This document shows positions 44,581 through 55,000 of a stretch of DNA of 64,000 nucleotides, piece after piece. The position numbers and the translations under genes were made by a program. Origin of the DNA: Enterobacter sp. JUb54 (GTDB lineage Bacteria > Pseudomonadota > Gammaproteobacteria > Enterobacterales > Enterobacteriaceae); the NCBI RefSeq assembly GCF_014298075.1, contig NZ_CP060418.1:4030001-4094000 (forward strand), written 5' to 3'. The notes under the pieces are model-generated. The model did no database searches. It worked only from the letters and a program-made list of their open reading frames with translations, and had not been told where the DNA came from. How positions within the stretch are numbered: the stretch's first letter is position 1; every line of letters begins with the position of its first letter.

Positions 44581-45447
44581 ATGACGGCAATCACGTTTAT
44601 TGGTTTTGGCGAGGCGGGCGGCATTCTGGCGCGTGATTTAGCGTGCAGTAACGACGTCACTATCTGGGATTGCAAACTCAACGGCCCGGAAGGCGACGCG
44701 ATGCGGGAGCGCGCGCGCCAGGCTGGCGTGCTAGCGGCGGGTTCGCTGGCGCAGGCGCTGGAAGGGGCAACGCTGATCTTCTCCACCGTCACAGCGGGTT
44801 CCGCGCTGGACGTGGCGCGCTCGGCGGCGGCCATGATTGGCGAGGGGCGCTATTTTCTCGACCTCAATTCGGTGGCGCCGGACACCAAACGCCAGGCGGC
44901 GAAGGTGTTCCGGGCGGGAGGTTATGTCGATGTGGCGGTGATGGCGCCGGTGCCGCCGGCACGGCTGAAAACTCCACTGTTGATCGGTGGCCCGCAGGCG
45001 CATTCCATCACGCAAACGCTAAATGCTTTAGGGCTGAACGCCCGCGCCGGCGGCGATGAGATCGGCGACGTATCGGCGATAAAAATGTGCCGCAGCGTGA
45101 TGATTAAGGGGCTGGAAGCGCTGACTACCGAATGCCTGTTTGCCGCCCGGGAATACGGCGTCGAAGAGGAGGTGCTGGCCTCTTTGCATGCCAGCTTCCC
45201 GTCGCTGGGCTGGGATGGCGCTTTTGCGGGGTATCTCATCAGCCGGGTGGCCGAACACGGTATTCGCCGTAGCGAAGAGATGGAAGAGGTGGTGAAAACG
45301 CTGCGCGATGCGGGCGGCGCGGGGCTGATGAGCCAGGCCACGGCGCATACTCAGCGCCAGCTGCCGCAGAGTATGGCCGCGTGCGGCCTGACCTACGGGC
45401 AACTGACGCCGTTCGACTGGAAAGCGCTGGCGGCTCAGTTGAAGTGA
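44581..45447 (+). CDS. NAD(P)-dependent dehydrogenase, DUF1932 type, in the gallate operon
   Basis: A 288-aa protein of the 3-hydroxyisobutyrate/6-phosphogluconate dehydrogenase superfamily. The Rossmann motif is FIGFGEAGGILARDL at residues 6-20, and the C-terminal domain (about 165-280) is DUF1932-like with IKMCRSVMIKGLEAL near 164-178. A GGAGG site lies just before the ATG, two bases after galD, so it is co-transcribed with galBCD. The canonical gallate pathway needs no dehydrogenase. It may act on a 2-oxo or hydroxy intermediate or an alternative substrate such as a methylated or reduced analogue; this is inference only. It ends adjacent to convergent yicS. Confidence 0.82.
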   Translation: MTAITFIGFGEAGGILARDLACSNDVTIWDCKLNGPEGDAMRERARQAGVLAAGSLAQALEGATLIFSTVTAGSALDVARSAAAMIGEGRYFLDLNSVAPDTKRQAAKVFRAGGYVDVAVMAPVPPARLKTPLLIGGPQAHSITQTLNALGLNARAGGDEIGDVSAIKMCRSVMIKGLEALTTECLFAAREYGVEEEVLASLHASFPSLGWDGAFAGYLISRVAEHGIRRSEEMEEVVKTLRDAGGAGLMSQATAHTQRQLPQSMAACGLTYGQLTPFDWKALAAQLK

Positions 45448-45738
45448 TTACTTCGCCGGGCAGCTGATTTTATCGATGGCTGCCTGGTAGCCCTTCTGGT
45501 TGTTGCGCTCTTTTGCCAGCGTCGCTTCGCGCACATATTCCTGATTGGCCGGAGTGGCGAGGATTTTATTGGCAAAATCGGTATCGCTGATGGTGGTCTG
45601 CGGGGCGCATTTTTCCTTCACCGCCTTTAACACCAGCTGTTTTTGTTGCTCGAACTGCAGGCTTTTCAGCGGTGATTCGGCCCAGGCCGCTGTCGCGCTG
45701 AGGGTGGTAACCAGACACAGTATCCAACACGCTTTCAT
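45448..45738 (-). CDS. yicS: YicS-like small secreted protein
   Basis: A 96-aa protein with a signal peptide (MKACWILCLVTTLSATAAWA, cleavage before ESP). Two cysteines remain in the mature part (C44 and C93), which could form a disulfide in the periplasm. Spacing and residues such as AESPLKSLQ, CAPQTTISD, REATLAKERNNQ and the C-terminal CP resemble K-12 YicS as I remember it. An AAGGAG site precedes the ATG. Function unknown. With yicL it marks the right border of the 20-kb accessory block. Confidence 0.8.
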   Translation of the reverse strand: MKACWILCLVTTLSATAAWAESPLKSLQFEQQKQLVLKAVKEKCAPQTTISDTDFANKILATPANQEYVREATLAKERNNQKGYQAAIDKISCPAK

Positions 45739-45841
45739 GGCGATTCTCCTTAACTAGTCGCTTCAGTCAACTATATGCTCAGGCGGCGAAACACGCAAAT
45801 GGCGCTGAGATTAAGTTGTTTAAAATCAGTTGATTGCTTTT

Positions 45842-46744
45842 CTATGTTACCCGCACTTTACGCCGGGAATCCACGGCGATCAGCACCACCGACGAGAGAA
45901 TCAGCAGCGTGCCGAGCCAGTCCGGCAGCGTGAAGGTAATACCCAGCAGCAGCAGGGATAGCAGGGCGCTGCTCAGCGGTTCCGCACAGCTGAGGATCCC
46001 CGCCTTCGCGCCGCCAATCATCTGCGCGCCGTTTAAATAGAGGCTGAAGGTCAGCGAGGTGCCGATCACCACCAGATAGAAAAAGGCCAGCAGCAGGCGG
46101 CCGTTGACCACAAAGTTGTTGCCCTGACCGCCGTAGAACGGCAGCAGCATGGCGCCGCCCAGCAGCATACTCCAGCCGACGATCGGCAGCGTGCCGTACC
46201 GGGCGATAAGCGTCGAGGGATAGGTGGTGTAAAACGCGGCGGCAAAGGCCGAAGCGACACCCCAGAGCAGCGCCGAGGGTGAAATAGACAGCGTGGTCGG
46301 ATTGCCGTGGGTCACCAGCAGGAACGTCCCGGCCAGCGACGTGCCGATCGCCGCCAGTACCAACGGGCGAGGGCGGGTTTTGCGCGCCAGCGCGAACCAG
46401 GCGACGATAATGGTTGGCGACAGGAACTGCAGCACCGTCGCGGTCGCGGCATTCGATTTCTCGATGGTCATCAGGAAGGTGTACTGCACGGTCAGCGCGC
46501 CGAACAGCGAGAAGATCAGCAGGCTCAGCGCATCTTTACGGTTTTGCAGGACGCGGAAAATTTTATCGCCGTGAACGAAGGCGAGCATCAGCAGGATCAG
46601 GCCAGCAAACAGCAGGCGCGTCATGGTCAGAAACGGCGATGACATCTGGCTTTGCTGCATAATGTACTGTGCACACACGCCGGAGCTACCCCATAGCACG
46701 GCGGCTATCAGTACGTTCAGCATCCCTTTTTTGCTGGAGCCCAT
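45842..46744 (-). CDS. yicL: Inner membrane transporter YicL (EamA family)
   Basis: A 300-aa drug/metabolite transporter with about ten membrane segments in two EamA repeats. It follows K-12 YicL closely: [20 protein letters not shown] at the start, [20 protein letters not shown] near 109-128 and [20 protein letters not shown] near 240-259. The GAGGAAAAG site supports the start at 46744. The substrate is unknown. A gap of 103 bases separates it from yicS; in K-12 both lie near nepI. Confidence 0.92.
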   Translation of the reverse strand: MGSSKKGMLNVLIAAVLWGSSGVCAQYIMQQSQMSSPFLTMTRLLFAGLILLMLAFVHGDKIFRVLQNRKDALSLLIFSLFGALTVQYTFLMTIEKSNAATATVLQFLSPTIIVAWFALARKTRPRPLVLAAIGTSLAGTFLLVTHGNPTTLSISPSALLWGVASAFAAAFYTTYPSTLIARYGTLPIVGWSMLLGGAMLLPFYGGQGNNFVVNGRLLLAFFYLVVIGTSLTFSLYLNGAQMIGGAKAGILSCAEPLSSALLSLLLLGITFTLPDWLGTLLILSSVVLIAVDSRRKVRVT

Positions 46745-46867
46745 CTTTTCCTCGAGTGAAATAGCGCAAAGCGGGCATCATAGCATGAGCCAGCGAGGAG
46801 CAACGGGCAGGAAATGGTAGTCGGGTCACAGGTGTGTTGGTGAAAAGCCAGGTATGCGGTAAACCAT

Positions 46868-46900
46868 AAAAAATGCTGGCCACCTTAAGTGACCAGCATT
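46868..46900 (-). terminator. Terminator after murQP
   Basis: On the - strand AATGCTGGTCAC and GTGGCCAGCATT form a 12-bp stem with one mismatch around CTTAAG, followed by a run of six T. It lies 62 bases after the murP stop. Confidence 0.88.
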
Positions 46901-46962
46901 ACGCCATATTACGCCATGTGGCGGGTTAAATAATGTACACCGTGATGTATCCGAGCCGCGTC

Positions 46963-48396
46963 CTAGCTCAAATCAACGTTTTTGCTGCCGAACAGCCAGG
47001 TGCAGACAAAGCCGCACAGATAGGCCACCGCGAGCCCCGCGGCATAAACCGCCATGCCGGCGTAGATCCCGCTGGCGGAGGTCATCAGCGGTAGCGCCAC
47101 CAGGCCAGACGGCCCGAACACCGTGTTCAGACCTACCGGCAGGCCCAGCCAGGCCACCAGACCGAGGAAGAAGCCGCCGCAGGCGCCGCCGATACAGGCG
47201 GTAATAAACGGCTTCATGCGCGGCAGGGTTACGCCGTAAATCAGCGGTTCGCCAATGCCGAGGAAGCCGGGAATAATCGCCCCTTTAATCTGCGTACGCA
47301 GCAGCGAACCGTGCTTTGCCCGCCAGTACAGCGCCAGCGCCGCGCCGACCTGCCCGGCTCCCGCCATCGCCAGGATTGGGAACAGCGAGTTAAAGCCCTG
47401 GGCATCGACCAGCGCAAAGTAGACCGGCACGAAGCCCTGGTGCACGCCGAACATCACCGCCAGCAGGAACAGACCGGCCAGCACGGCGGAGCCGAACGGG
47501 TTGCCGTTGAGATGCAGGAACAACCACGACATCCCGGTAAACAGCCAGCCGCCAATCGGCATGATCACGGTAAAGGTTACCGCGCCCATAATCAGCAGCG
47601 TCACCGCCGAGGTGAGGATCATATCGAGGTTGGCCGGCATGATCCGACGCACCTGTTTTTCCACCCACGCGCCGAGAATCGAGGCAATCAGCACGCCGAT
47701 AATATTGCCGCGCGGGTCAATGCCGTGGCCAAAGAAGGTGGTGATCCCGGCATAAAATCCGCTGGTGGCTTCGGGGTTGTAGCCGAGGACGAACAGCGAG
47801 GCGATGATCGCGCCGTTGACCCCGGAACCGCCGAACGCCTTCTGGGCGTTATAGCCAATCAGGATGCTCAGGAAGGTGAACATCCCCTTGCTGAACACTT
47901 TCATGTAGCCGATCAGCGCCACCAGCGAGGCGCTGGGATGGGCGTTTTCCAGCACGAACATCTGCTCCGCCAGCGTCGCGAAGCCAAGCAGCAGGCCAAC
48001 CGCGATAAAGCCGGGGATCAGTGGGGTAAAAATGGTGGCGAATTTGGCGAGAAACTTCTGCACGCCGCTGGTTTGCTTGCTCTTCAGCGCCTGTTTTTTC
48101 TCCGCCGCGACATCCGCCAGAGAAGGCGCGTCCGCGGGGGCGTCCTCCAGCATTCCGTTCATCATCTCTGCGGCGGTTTGCGCTTTGCCGGGGCCGAGCA
48201 CTACCTGGAACTGTTCATCGCTGACGATAACGCCCATCACGCCTTCAATCTGGCGGATGGCGGCGCTATCGGCGAGCTGCTCATCACGTAAAGTTAAGCG
48301 CAGGCGGGTCATGCAGTTCCCCGCCTGGGCGACGTTTCCGGCTCCGCCAACATGGGTAAGGATCCGCGCTATCATCTCTTTATTTATTTTTGCCAT
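46963..48396 (-). CDS. murP: PTS N-acetylmuramic acid EIIBC permease MurP
   Basis: A 477-aa PTS permease of the glucose/sucrose superfamily that imports and phosphorylates MurNAc. The IIB domain (about 1-85) has phospho-Cys C28 in [17 protein letters not shown] charged linker (about 85-110) leads to the IIC domain (about 115-465), which has ten or so membrane segments and [17 protein letters not shown] near 375-391. No IIA domain is present, as expected for MurP, which borrows Crr. It follows murQ by 24 bases, which fixes the substrate better than the sequence alone. Confidence 0.92.
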   Translation of the reverse strand: MAKINKEMIARILTHVGGAGNVAQAGNCMTRLRLTLRDEQLADSAAIRQIEGVMGVIVSDEQFQVVLGPGKAQTAAEMMNGMLEDAPADAPSLADVAAEKKQALKSKQTSGVQKFLAKFATIFTPLIPGFIAVGLLLGFATLAEQMFVLENAHPSASLVALIGYMKVFSKGMFTFLSILIGYNAQKAFGGSGVNGAIIASLFVLGYNPEATSGFYAGITTFFGHGIDPRGNIIGVLIASILGAWVEKQVRRIMPANLDMILTSAVTLLIMGAVTFTVIMPIGGWLFTGMSWLFLHLNGNPFGSAVLAGLFLLAVMFGVHQGFVPVYFALVDAQGFNSLFPILAMAGAGQVGAALALYWRAKHGSLLRTQIKGAIIPGFLGIGEPLIYGVTLPRMKPFITACIGGACGGFFLGLVAWLGLPVGLNTVFGPSGLVALPLMTSASGIYAGMAVYAAGLAVAYLCGFVCTWLFGSKNVDLS

Positions 48397-48420
48397 TGCA
48401 CGTTACCAGGTTGTCGGCGC

Positions 48421-49323
48421 TTAGGTATTGCTCAGCGCCTGGCGGATATAGCCGTTATTTTTGCTCAGCAGCGATTGCGCCTCTGCGGCGCTAAGATCCG
48501 CCAGCACCATCACAATGGCCGTTTTACAGTGGCGCTCGCAAGCGTCCAGCGCGGCAAGCGCGGTGGCGCGATCGCAGTCGGTCGCCTCCATCACGATGGA
48601 TACCTGGCGCTCGATAAGCTTGGCATTGGTCGCTTCGACGTCAACCATCAGGTTGCTGTAGACCTTGCCCACGCGGATCATCGCGCCGGTGGAGATCATG
48701 TTCAGCACCAGCTTCTGGGCGGTGCCGGCTTTCAGGCGGGTAGAGCCGGTGACCACTTCCGGGCCAACGACCGGGGTGATGGCGACATCGGCCAGACGCG
48801 CCATTTCGCCATGCGGGTTGCAGCTGACGATGGCGACAAAAGCGTTCTGGCTGTGGGCATATTCCATCGCGCCAATGACATAAGGGGTACGCCCGCTGGC
48901 GGCCAGGCCAACCAGTACGTCGCGGTTGCTGAAGTTCAGGTTTTGCAGATCCTGCGCGCCCTGCGCTTTGTTGTCTTCGACGTTTTCGACGGCGCTGAGA
49001 ATCGCTTTATGACCGCCGGCGATGATCCCCACCACCTGCTCCGGGCGGGTGCCGAACGTCGGCGGGCATTCGCTGGCATCGAGGATCCCGAGGCGGCCGG
49101 AGGTGCCGGCCCCGATGTAGATCAGCCGTCCGCCGTCCTGGATGGCGGCAGCCACTTTATCCACCACCTGGGCAATCTGCGGCAAATAGGGGGCGATCGC
49201 CTGGGCTACCTGCTGGTCCTCCTGGTTGATTACCGTCAGCATGTCGACGGTGGACAGGGTGTCTATATTGGCGCTATTGGCATTACGGCGCTCGGTCAGC
49301 AATGCGCTCAGGTCGATACTCAT
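48421..49323 (-). CDS. murQ: N-acetylmuramic acid 6-phosphate etherase MurQ
   Basis: A 300-aa SIS-domain etherase that cleaves the lactyl ether of MurNAc 6-phosphate to GlcNAc 6-phosphate and D-lactate, in cell wall recycling. RLIYIGAGTSGRLGILDASE at about residues 65-84 holds the catalytic Glu of SECPP. GLAASGRTPYVIGAMEYA near 138-155 is the second phosphate-binding loop. ATGs at 49326 and 49323 are in tandem; the GAGG site fits 49323 somewhat better. It is first in a murQ-murP operon. No murR regulator is next to it, unlike in E. coli. Confidence 0.94.
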   Translation of the reverse strand: MSIDLSALLTERRNANSANIDTLSTVDMLTVINQEDQQVAQAIAPYLPQIAQVVDKVAAAIQDGGRLIYIGAGTSGRLGILDASECPPTFGTRPEQVVGIIAGGHKAILSAVENVEDNKAQGAQDLQNLNFSNRDVLVGLAASGRTPYVIGAMEYAHSQNAFVAIVSCNPHGEMARLADVAITPVVGPEVVTGSTRLKAGTAQKLVLNMISTGAMIRVGKVYSNLMVDVEATNAKLIERQVSIVMEATDCDRATALAALDACERHCKTAIVMVLADLSAAEAQSLLSKNNGYIRQALSNT

Positions 49324-49359
49324 CATAAAACCTCATCAGTCACAGTTGAGATAGATTCT

Positions 49360-49378
49360 AAGGAATTAATTATTCCTT
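49360..49378. promoter_or_regulatory. Dyad upstream of murQ, candidate operator
   Basis: AAGGAAT (49360-49366), spacer TAATT, ATTCCTT (49372-49378): a perfect 7-bp dyad 37 bases before murQ. A regulator of the RpiR/MurR type, encoded elsewhere, is one possibility. The 161-bp gap also contains AATATTGGAATATT near 49456. Confidence 0.5.
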
Positions 49379-49487
49379 TCATGTGAAGGGTATCACGATT
49401 AAGACAGAAGGGATAAGCGGATATTTATAGGTATGGCGGGGTGTCGTGCAGTAATAATATTGGAATATTTTATTACTGCACGATGAT

Positions 49488-50651
49488 TTAGCAGCTGGTG
49501 TTGCCTTTTTGCAGGCCGAAAAACAGGGCGATCAGATAGCTGATTGTCATGGCGATGCTCATTTTCAGCATCGTTTCACCGCCGATCCCGGCCAGCGGCG
49601 CGGCGATACCGCCGCAGACGAACATCAGGGTCCCCATCAGGGCGGATGCGGTGCCCGACTGGGCGCTGCTGACTTCGCTCATTGCTCTGGAGCCGGAAAT
49701 CGTGCTGATGCCGCTCATGAAGGACACTGTGAAGAACAGGCCAGCCAGCGCCAGCCACGGCAGCTGCAGCCAGGCGAGGAGCAGCGTCAGCGTCGCCGAC
49801 AGGACGGCCAGCGTCAGGCCGCGACGCAGCAGCATATCCGCATCGTAGTGGTGCGAAAGGCGGGAAAAAATCTGCGCGGCGATAATCAACCCGATGCCGT
49901 TCAGACCGAACAGCAGGCTGAACTGCAGGGCGCTCATGCCGTATTCGCTCTGGATCACGAACGACGATGACCCGATGTACGAGAACAGCCCCGCCATCAT
50001 AAAGGCCTGAATCAGGCAGTAGCGCATAAAGCGGCGGTTTTTCAGCACCGGGGTATCGTGTTGCTGCGCTGCCGTCGCGGTGCCCTGGGCAGGACGCGTT
50101 TCCTGAAGCACCGCCAGGCTGACGATCAGCAGCACGGCACCGATACCGGCCATCGCCCAGAACAGAAAGCGCCAGTCGAAGGAGGTGGTGATGTACCCGC
50201 CGATCACCGGCGACACCACCGGGGCGATGCCGTTGACGGCCATCAGCAGGGCGAAGAACTGGGTCAGCTGGGTGCCCTGATATTTATCGCGGGCAATCGA
50301 GCGGGACAGTACCGAGCCGCCCGCCCCGGCGAAGCCCTGCAGGAAACGCCAGCCGATCAGCATATGTACGTCATAGGTCATGGCGCACATCGCCGATGAG
50401 AAGATAAACAGCAGCAGCGACAGCGCCAGCGGCTTTTTGCGCCCGATACGGTCGCTCAGCGGGCCAAAAAACAGCTGGCCCACGCCGAGGCCAATCAGCG
50501 CGGCGGTCAGGGAGAGCTGGGTCTGGGTGCCGGTGGCGCTCAGTTGCTGGGTTATGTCCGGTAGGGCGGGCAGATAAAAGTCGGTGCACAGCGGGCCGAT
50601 GGCGGTGAGCAGACCGAGAATCAGCACCCATGAAAGAGAGATGCGTGGCAT
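49488..50651 (-). CDS. Bcr/CflA-family multidrug efflux MFS transporter
   Basis: A 387-aa DHA1-type exporter with about 12 membrane segments. PLCTDFYLPALPDITQQL near residues 21-38 is the Bcr/CflA hallmark in helix 1, FFGPLSDRIGRKKPLAL near 60-76 is motif A, and APVVSPVIGGYI near 146 is motif C. The AAGGAG site supports the start. It lies 44 bases after eefC on the same strand with no terminator between, so it may be a fourth gene of the eef operon, or have its own promoter in the gap. The drug range is unknown. Confidence 0.87.
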   Translation of the reverse strand: MPRISLSWVLILGLLTAIGPLCTDFYLPALPDITQQLSATGTQTQLSLTAALIGLGVGQLFFGPLSDRIGRKKPLALSLLLFIFSSAMCAMTYDVHMLIGWRFLQGFAGAGGSVLSRSIARDKYQGTQLTQFFALLMAVNGIAPVVSPVIGGYITTSFDWRFLFWAMAGIGAVLLIVSLAVLQETRPAQGTATAAQQHDTPVLKNRRFMRYCLIQAFMMAGLFSYIGSSSFVIQSEYGMSALQFSLLFGLNGIGLIIAAQIFSRLSHHYDADMLLRRGLTLAVLSATLTLLLAWLQLPWLALAGLFFTVSFMSGISTISGSRAMSEVSSAQSGTASALMGTLMFVCGGIAAPLAGIGGETMLKMSIAMTISYLIALFFGLQKGNTSC

Positions 50652-50695
50652 AAAAACTCCTTATGTCTGCCGGGCGAGAGCCCGGCAGGGATGAC

Positions 50696-52060
50696 TTAGC
50701 TGGCGCCGCCTCCCAGCGATTGCCAGAGGGTGATGCGGTTTTCCAGATCGGTCTGTTGCAGCGAAATCAGCGTGGCCTTCGCCGACCACAGCGTGCGCTG
50801 GGCGGTCAGGACCGACAGATAATCACCGATGCCGGTCTGGTAACGACGCATCGCAATATCCAACGACGTCTGTTCCGCCGCGACGTACTCACGTTGGGCA
50901 CTCAGCTGCTCGCTCAATGTTTCCCGGCGGGCCAGCGCATCGGCGACGTCCTTAAAGGCGCTCTGAATGGTCTTCTCGTAGGTGGCGATCAGCCCTTTTT
51001 TCTCCGCTTCGGCATAGCGCAGCTGCGCCAGATTACTGCCGCCGGTGAACAGCGGCAGGCTGATTGACGGGGCGAATGACCACACCGACATCCCGTGGCT
51101 GAACAGCGACGACAGCGCATCGCTGCCGACGCCGGCGCTGGCGGTCAGGGAGATAGTCGGGAAGAAGTTGGCCCGCGCCGAACCAATATCGGCGTTAGCG
51201 CTCTTCAGGTTGTGCTCTGCTTCCTGAATGTCCGGACGGCGCAGCAGCACCGATGACGAAACTCCTGCCGGCACCAGCACGATGCTGTTGTCGGCGAGGC
51301 TTTCCAGGGTGCCCGGGAGCAGGCTGTCCGGCACGGTGGTACCGGCCAGCAGGTTGAGGGCGTTTTTATCCTGGGCGACCTGAGTCCGATAGCTGGCAAC
51401 GCTGGCGCGTGCCTGCTGATAAACGCTTTCCGCATCGCTGAGATCGCCGGCGGAGGCGGTGCCGACCGCCATCTGACGGGCGACGATTTTGCGCGAATTA
51501 TCGGCGCTGGCCAGCGTCTCCTGGGCCAGCGCCAGGTTGCTATTGTCCGCCGCGAGGGTAACCCAGGCGGTGGTCAGGTCGGAAATCATCGTCAGGCGGG
51601 TGTTCTGCGCGGTGTATTCGCTGGCAAGCCAGGTTTCCCGCGCCGCCCGTGTCAGACTCTGATTTTTACCGAACAGATCCAGCTCGAAGCTGGAGACCGC
51701 CCCATCGGCCTGCGATGAGGAGGTCAGGCCGCTGTCTACCGTTTGACTGCGGGTATGGCTGAGCTCCGCATTCAGGGTCGGGAACAGCGTGGCGCGGGTT
51801 TCGCCAAGTTGCGCCCGGGCGGCTTCGATGTCGGCGATCGCTTTCTGCACGTCGCGGTTACTGGTCAGCGCCATGCTGACCACTTTGTTGAGACGCGCAT
51901 CGTTGACAACCTGCTGCCAGTTGCCGACCACCGCGCTTGCTTCACCGTGGGTGCCGGGGAGCGTGGCGGGGATCGGCGCCGCCGGGCGGCTGTAGTCCGG
52001 ATCGAGCGAGACACAGCCGGCGGTCAGGAGCGCGACAAACACTAACGTAAAACGAAACAT
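50696..52060 (-). CDS. eefC: Outer membrane channel EefC (TolC/NodT family)
   Basis: A 454-aa lipoprotein channel of an RND tripartite pump. The signal peptide ends in a lipobox LLTAGC with lipidated C16. Two repeated long helical coiled-coil regions (about 70-220 and 270-430) are typical of outer membrane factors, and RRPDIQEAEHNLKSANADIG near 270-289 is the family signature. The C-terminal SLGGG is common in NodT-type members. It is 3 bases after eefB. It is expected to take substrates from EefB through EefA out of the cell. Confidence 0.92.
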   Translation of the reverse strand: MFRFTLVFVALLTAGCVSLDPDYSRPAAPIPATLPGTHGEASAVVGNWQQVVNDARLNKVVSMALTSNRDVQKAIADIEAARAQLGETRATLFPTLNAELSHTRSQTVDSGLTSSSQADGAVSSFELDLFGKNQSLTRAARETWLASEYTAQNTRLTMISDLTTAWVTLAADNSNLALAQETLASADNSRKIVARQMAVGTASAGDLSDAESVYQQARASVASYRTQVAQDKNALNLLAGTTVPDSLLPGTLESLADNSIVLVPAGVSSSVLLRRPDIQEAEHNLKSANADIGSARANFFPTISLTASAGVGSDALSSLFSHGMSVWSFAPSISLPLFTGGSNLAQLRYAEAEKKGLIATYEKTIQSAFKDVADALARRETLSEQLSAQREYVAAEQTSLDIAMRRYQTGIGDYLSVLTAQRTLWSAKATLISLQQTDLENRITLWQSLGGGAS

Positions 52061-52063
52061 AAC

Positions 52064-55000
52064 TTACTCCTGAGTGGGGCGTCGGCGGGTGAACAGACGT
52101 TTCACCAGCACAAAGAACAGGGGAACGAAGAAGATCGCCAGCAGCGTGGCGGTCAGGGTCCCACCGATAATGCCGGTACCGATCGCCACACGGCTGTTGG
52201 CCCCGGCCCCGGTAGCGACCGCCAGCGGCAGCACCCCGGCGACAAACGCCAGCGAGGTCATCACGATAGGGCGCAGACGGGTTTGCGCCGCGCGCAGTGC
52301 AGCACGTGACAGCGAGTAGCCCTCATCAACCGCCGCTTCGGCAAACTCGACGATCAGGATGGCGTTCTTCGACGACAGGCCGATGGTGGTCAACAGCGCC
52401 ACCTGGAAGTAGACATCGTTGCTGAGATCGCGCATCCAGGCCGCCAGCGCGGCACCGAGCAGACCCAGCGGGATAACCATGATCACCGAGAACGGCACCG
52501 ACCAGCTCTCATACAGCGCCGCCAGGCACAGGAACACCACCAGAATCGAGATGGCGTAGAGGCTCATCGCCTGGCCGCTGGCCAGTTTTTCCTGCAGCGA
52601 CAAGCCGCTCCATGCCCAGGTGGTTCCAGCTGGCAGGTTGTTGGCTAACGCTTCCATCTTGTCCATCGCTGCGCCAGAGCTGAAGCCGCTGGCGTTCTCA
52701 CCCTGGATTTCAAAGGCGGCAGAGCCGTTGTAGCGCACCAGGCTTTCCGGGCCATACTCCCAGTGGGTGCTGGCGAAGGCGGAGAACGGCGTCATGCTAT
52801 CGTCGCTGCCGCGGACAAACCATTTGTTGAGATCAGACGGGACGGCGCGCGCCTCGCTATCGCCCTGGATATAGACCTTTTTCACTCGGCCACGGTCGAT
52901 AAAGTCGTTGACGTAGGTCCCGCCCCAGGCGCTGGAGAGCGTGTCGGTTACATCGCTCAGCGACAGGCCCAGCGAGACGGCCTTGTTGTTGTCGATGTCC
53001 ACCTGTAGTTGCGGCATCTGCGGCAGGTCGTTGGCACGGACCGACTGGAGTTCCGTACTTTGATTCGCCGCCGCCAGCAGCTGGGTACGCATCTTCATCA
53101 GTCTATCGCGGTCGGTGCCGCCGCTGGACATCAGCTCGAAGGTAAAGCCGTTGCTTTGACCCAGGCCGTCCACCGACGGCGGGATCATCGCAAACAGGGA
53201 GGCATCGCGAATGCTGCCGAGCTCTTTGGTGGCGCGCAGGGCAATCGCCTGGGCGGTGTTTTCTGCCCCTTTACGTTCGGACCAGTTTTTCAGCGAGACG
53301 AAGGCCATCCCGGCGTTTTGTCCGCTGCCGCTGAAGCTGAAGCCATCGACGGTAAAGATAACGTCGGTGTTGTCTTTCTCTTTGGTCAGGAACCAGTCGG
53401 TGACCTGGCGGCGCACTTCTGCGGTTCGCACCGCGGTGGCGCCTGCCGGCAGGGTGTACTGGACCATGATTTCGCCCTGATCCTCGACCGGCAGGAAGCT
53501 GCCCGGCAGTTTCCACATCGCCAGCGCCATACCAGCGCAGATCACCGCGAAGGCCCCCATCATGATCACCGAGCGGCGCAGGCCGCCAATAACACGATGC
53601 TGATAGCCCTGTTCGGTACGGCCCCACAGGCGGTTAAAGGCGCCAAAGAAGCCGGTGGTATGCGGTTTGGAGTGGCTGAGCAGCGCGCCGCACAGCGCCG
53701 GGGTTAAGGTTAACGCCACCACCACCGACAGCATCATCGCGGAGATAATGGTCACCGAGAACTGGCGATAGATAACCCCGGTCGAGCCGCCGAAGAAGGC
53801 CATCGGCAGGAATACCGCCGACAGCACAAGGGCGATGGCGATCAGCGCCCCGGTGATTTCCCCCATCGATTTCTCGGTGGCTTCAAGGGCGGAAAGCCCT
53901 TCGTCACGCATGATACGTTCGACGTTTTCCACCACCACGATGGCGTCATCGACCAGCAGGCCGATGGCCAGCACCATTGCAAACAGGGTCAGGGTGTTGA
54001 TGGAGTAGCCGAACAGCGCCAGCACGCCAAAGGTACCGAGCAGCACCACCGGCACCGCCACCGCCGGGATCAGCGTGGCGCGGAAGTTTTGCAGGAACAG
54101 GTACATCACGCAGATCACCAGCACGATGGCTTCAATCAGCGTTTGAATCACGTCCTCGATGGAGATTTTAATAAATTCGGTGCTGTCTTTCGGGTAGGCA
54201 ATATCGTAGCCCGCCGGCATCTGGTGGCGGTACTCGTTGATTTTGTCCTTCACCAGCGTGGAGGTATCAAGGGCGTTGGCCCCTGGCGCCATCATCACCG
54301 CGATACCCGCCGCCGGGTGGCCGTTGAGGTTAGCCAGCGCGGTGTAATCTTCACTCCCCATCTCCACGCGAGCGACATCGCTGACGCGCACGACGGAGCC
54401 GTCGGATTTACTTTTGACGATAATATTCTTGAACTGATCGACCGTTTGCAGACGGGACTGGGCGCGCACGGTGGCGGTGAGCTGCTGCGCGTTCGAAGAC
54501 GGCAGGGCGCCGATCTTGCCCGCAGAGACCTGCACGTTCTGCGCTTCAATGGCCGACTGCACGTCCGACGGCATTAGCGCGAAGGAGGCCAGTTTGGTCG
54601 GGTCCATCCAGATGCGCATGGCGTATTCGGCACCGAACACCTGCAGACTCCCGACCCCTTCGATACGCGCCAGCGGGTCCTGCATATTACTGACCAGCCA
54701 GTCGGAAATATCGGAGCTGGTGGCGCGGTTGGTTTTGTCATACACCGCGAGGATCAGCAGGAAGCTGCTCTGCGATTTTTCCACCGTCACGCCGGCCTGC
54801 TGCACTTCGCTCGGCAGACGAGATTCCGCCTGCTGAACTTTGTTCTGTACCTGCACCTGGGCGGTGTCCGGGTCGGTACCCTGCTCGAAGGTCACGGTAA
54901 TGCTGACCGAGCCGTCGGAGCTGCTGGTGGAGGTAAAGTAAAGCAGGTTATCCAGCCCGGTGAGCTGCTGTTCGATAACCTGGGTCACGCTGTTTTCCAG

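Noticed and set aside
47311-48291. 326-codon open frame antisense to murP
   Set aside because: Same reasoning: murP is intact on the - strand, and the antisense product is His/Gln/Arg-rich without motifs.
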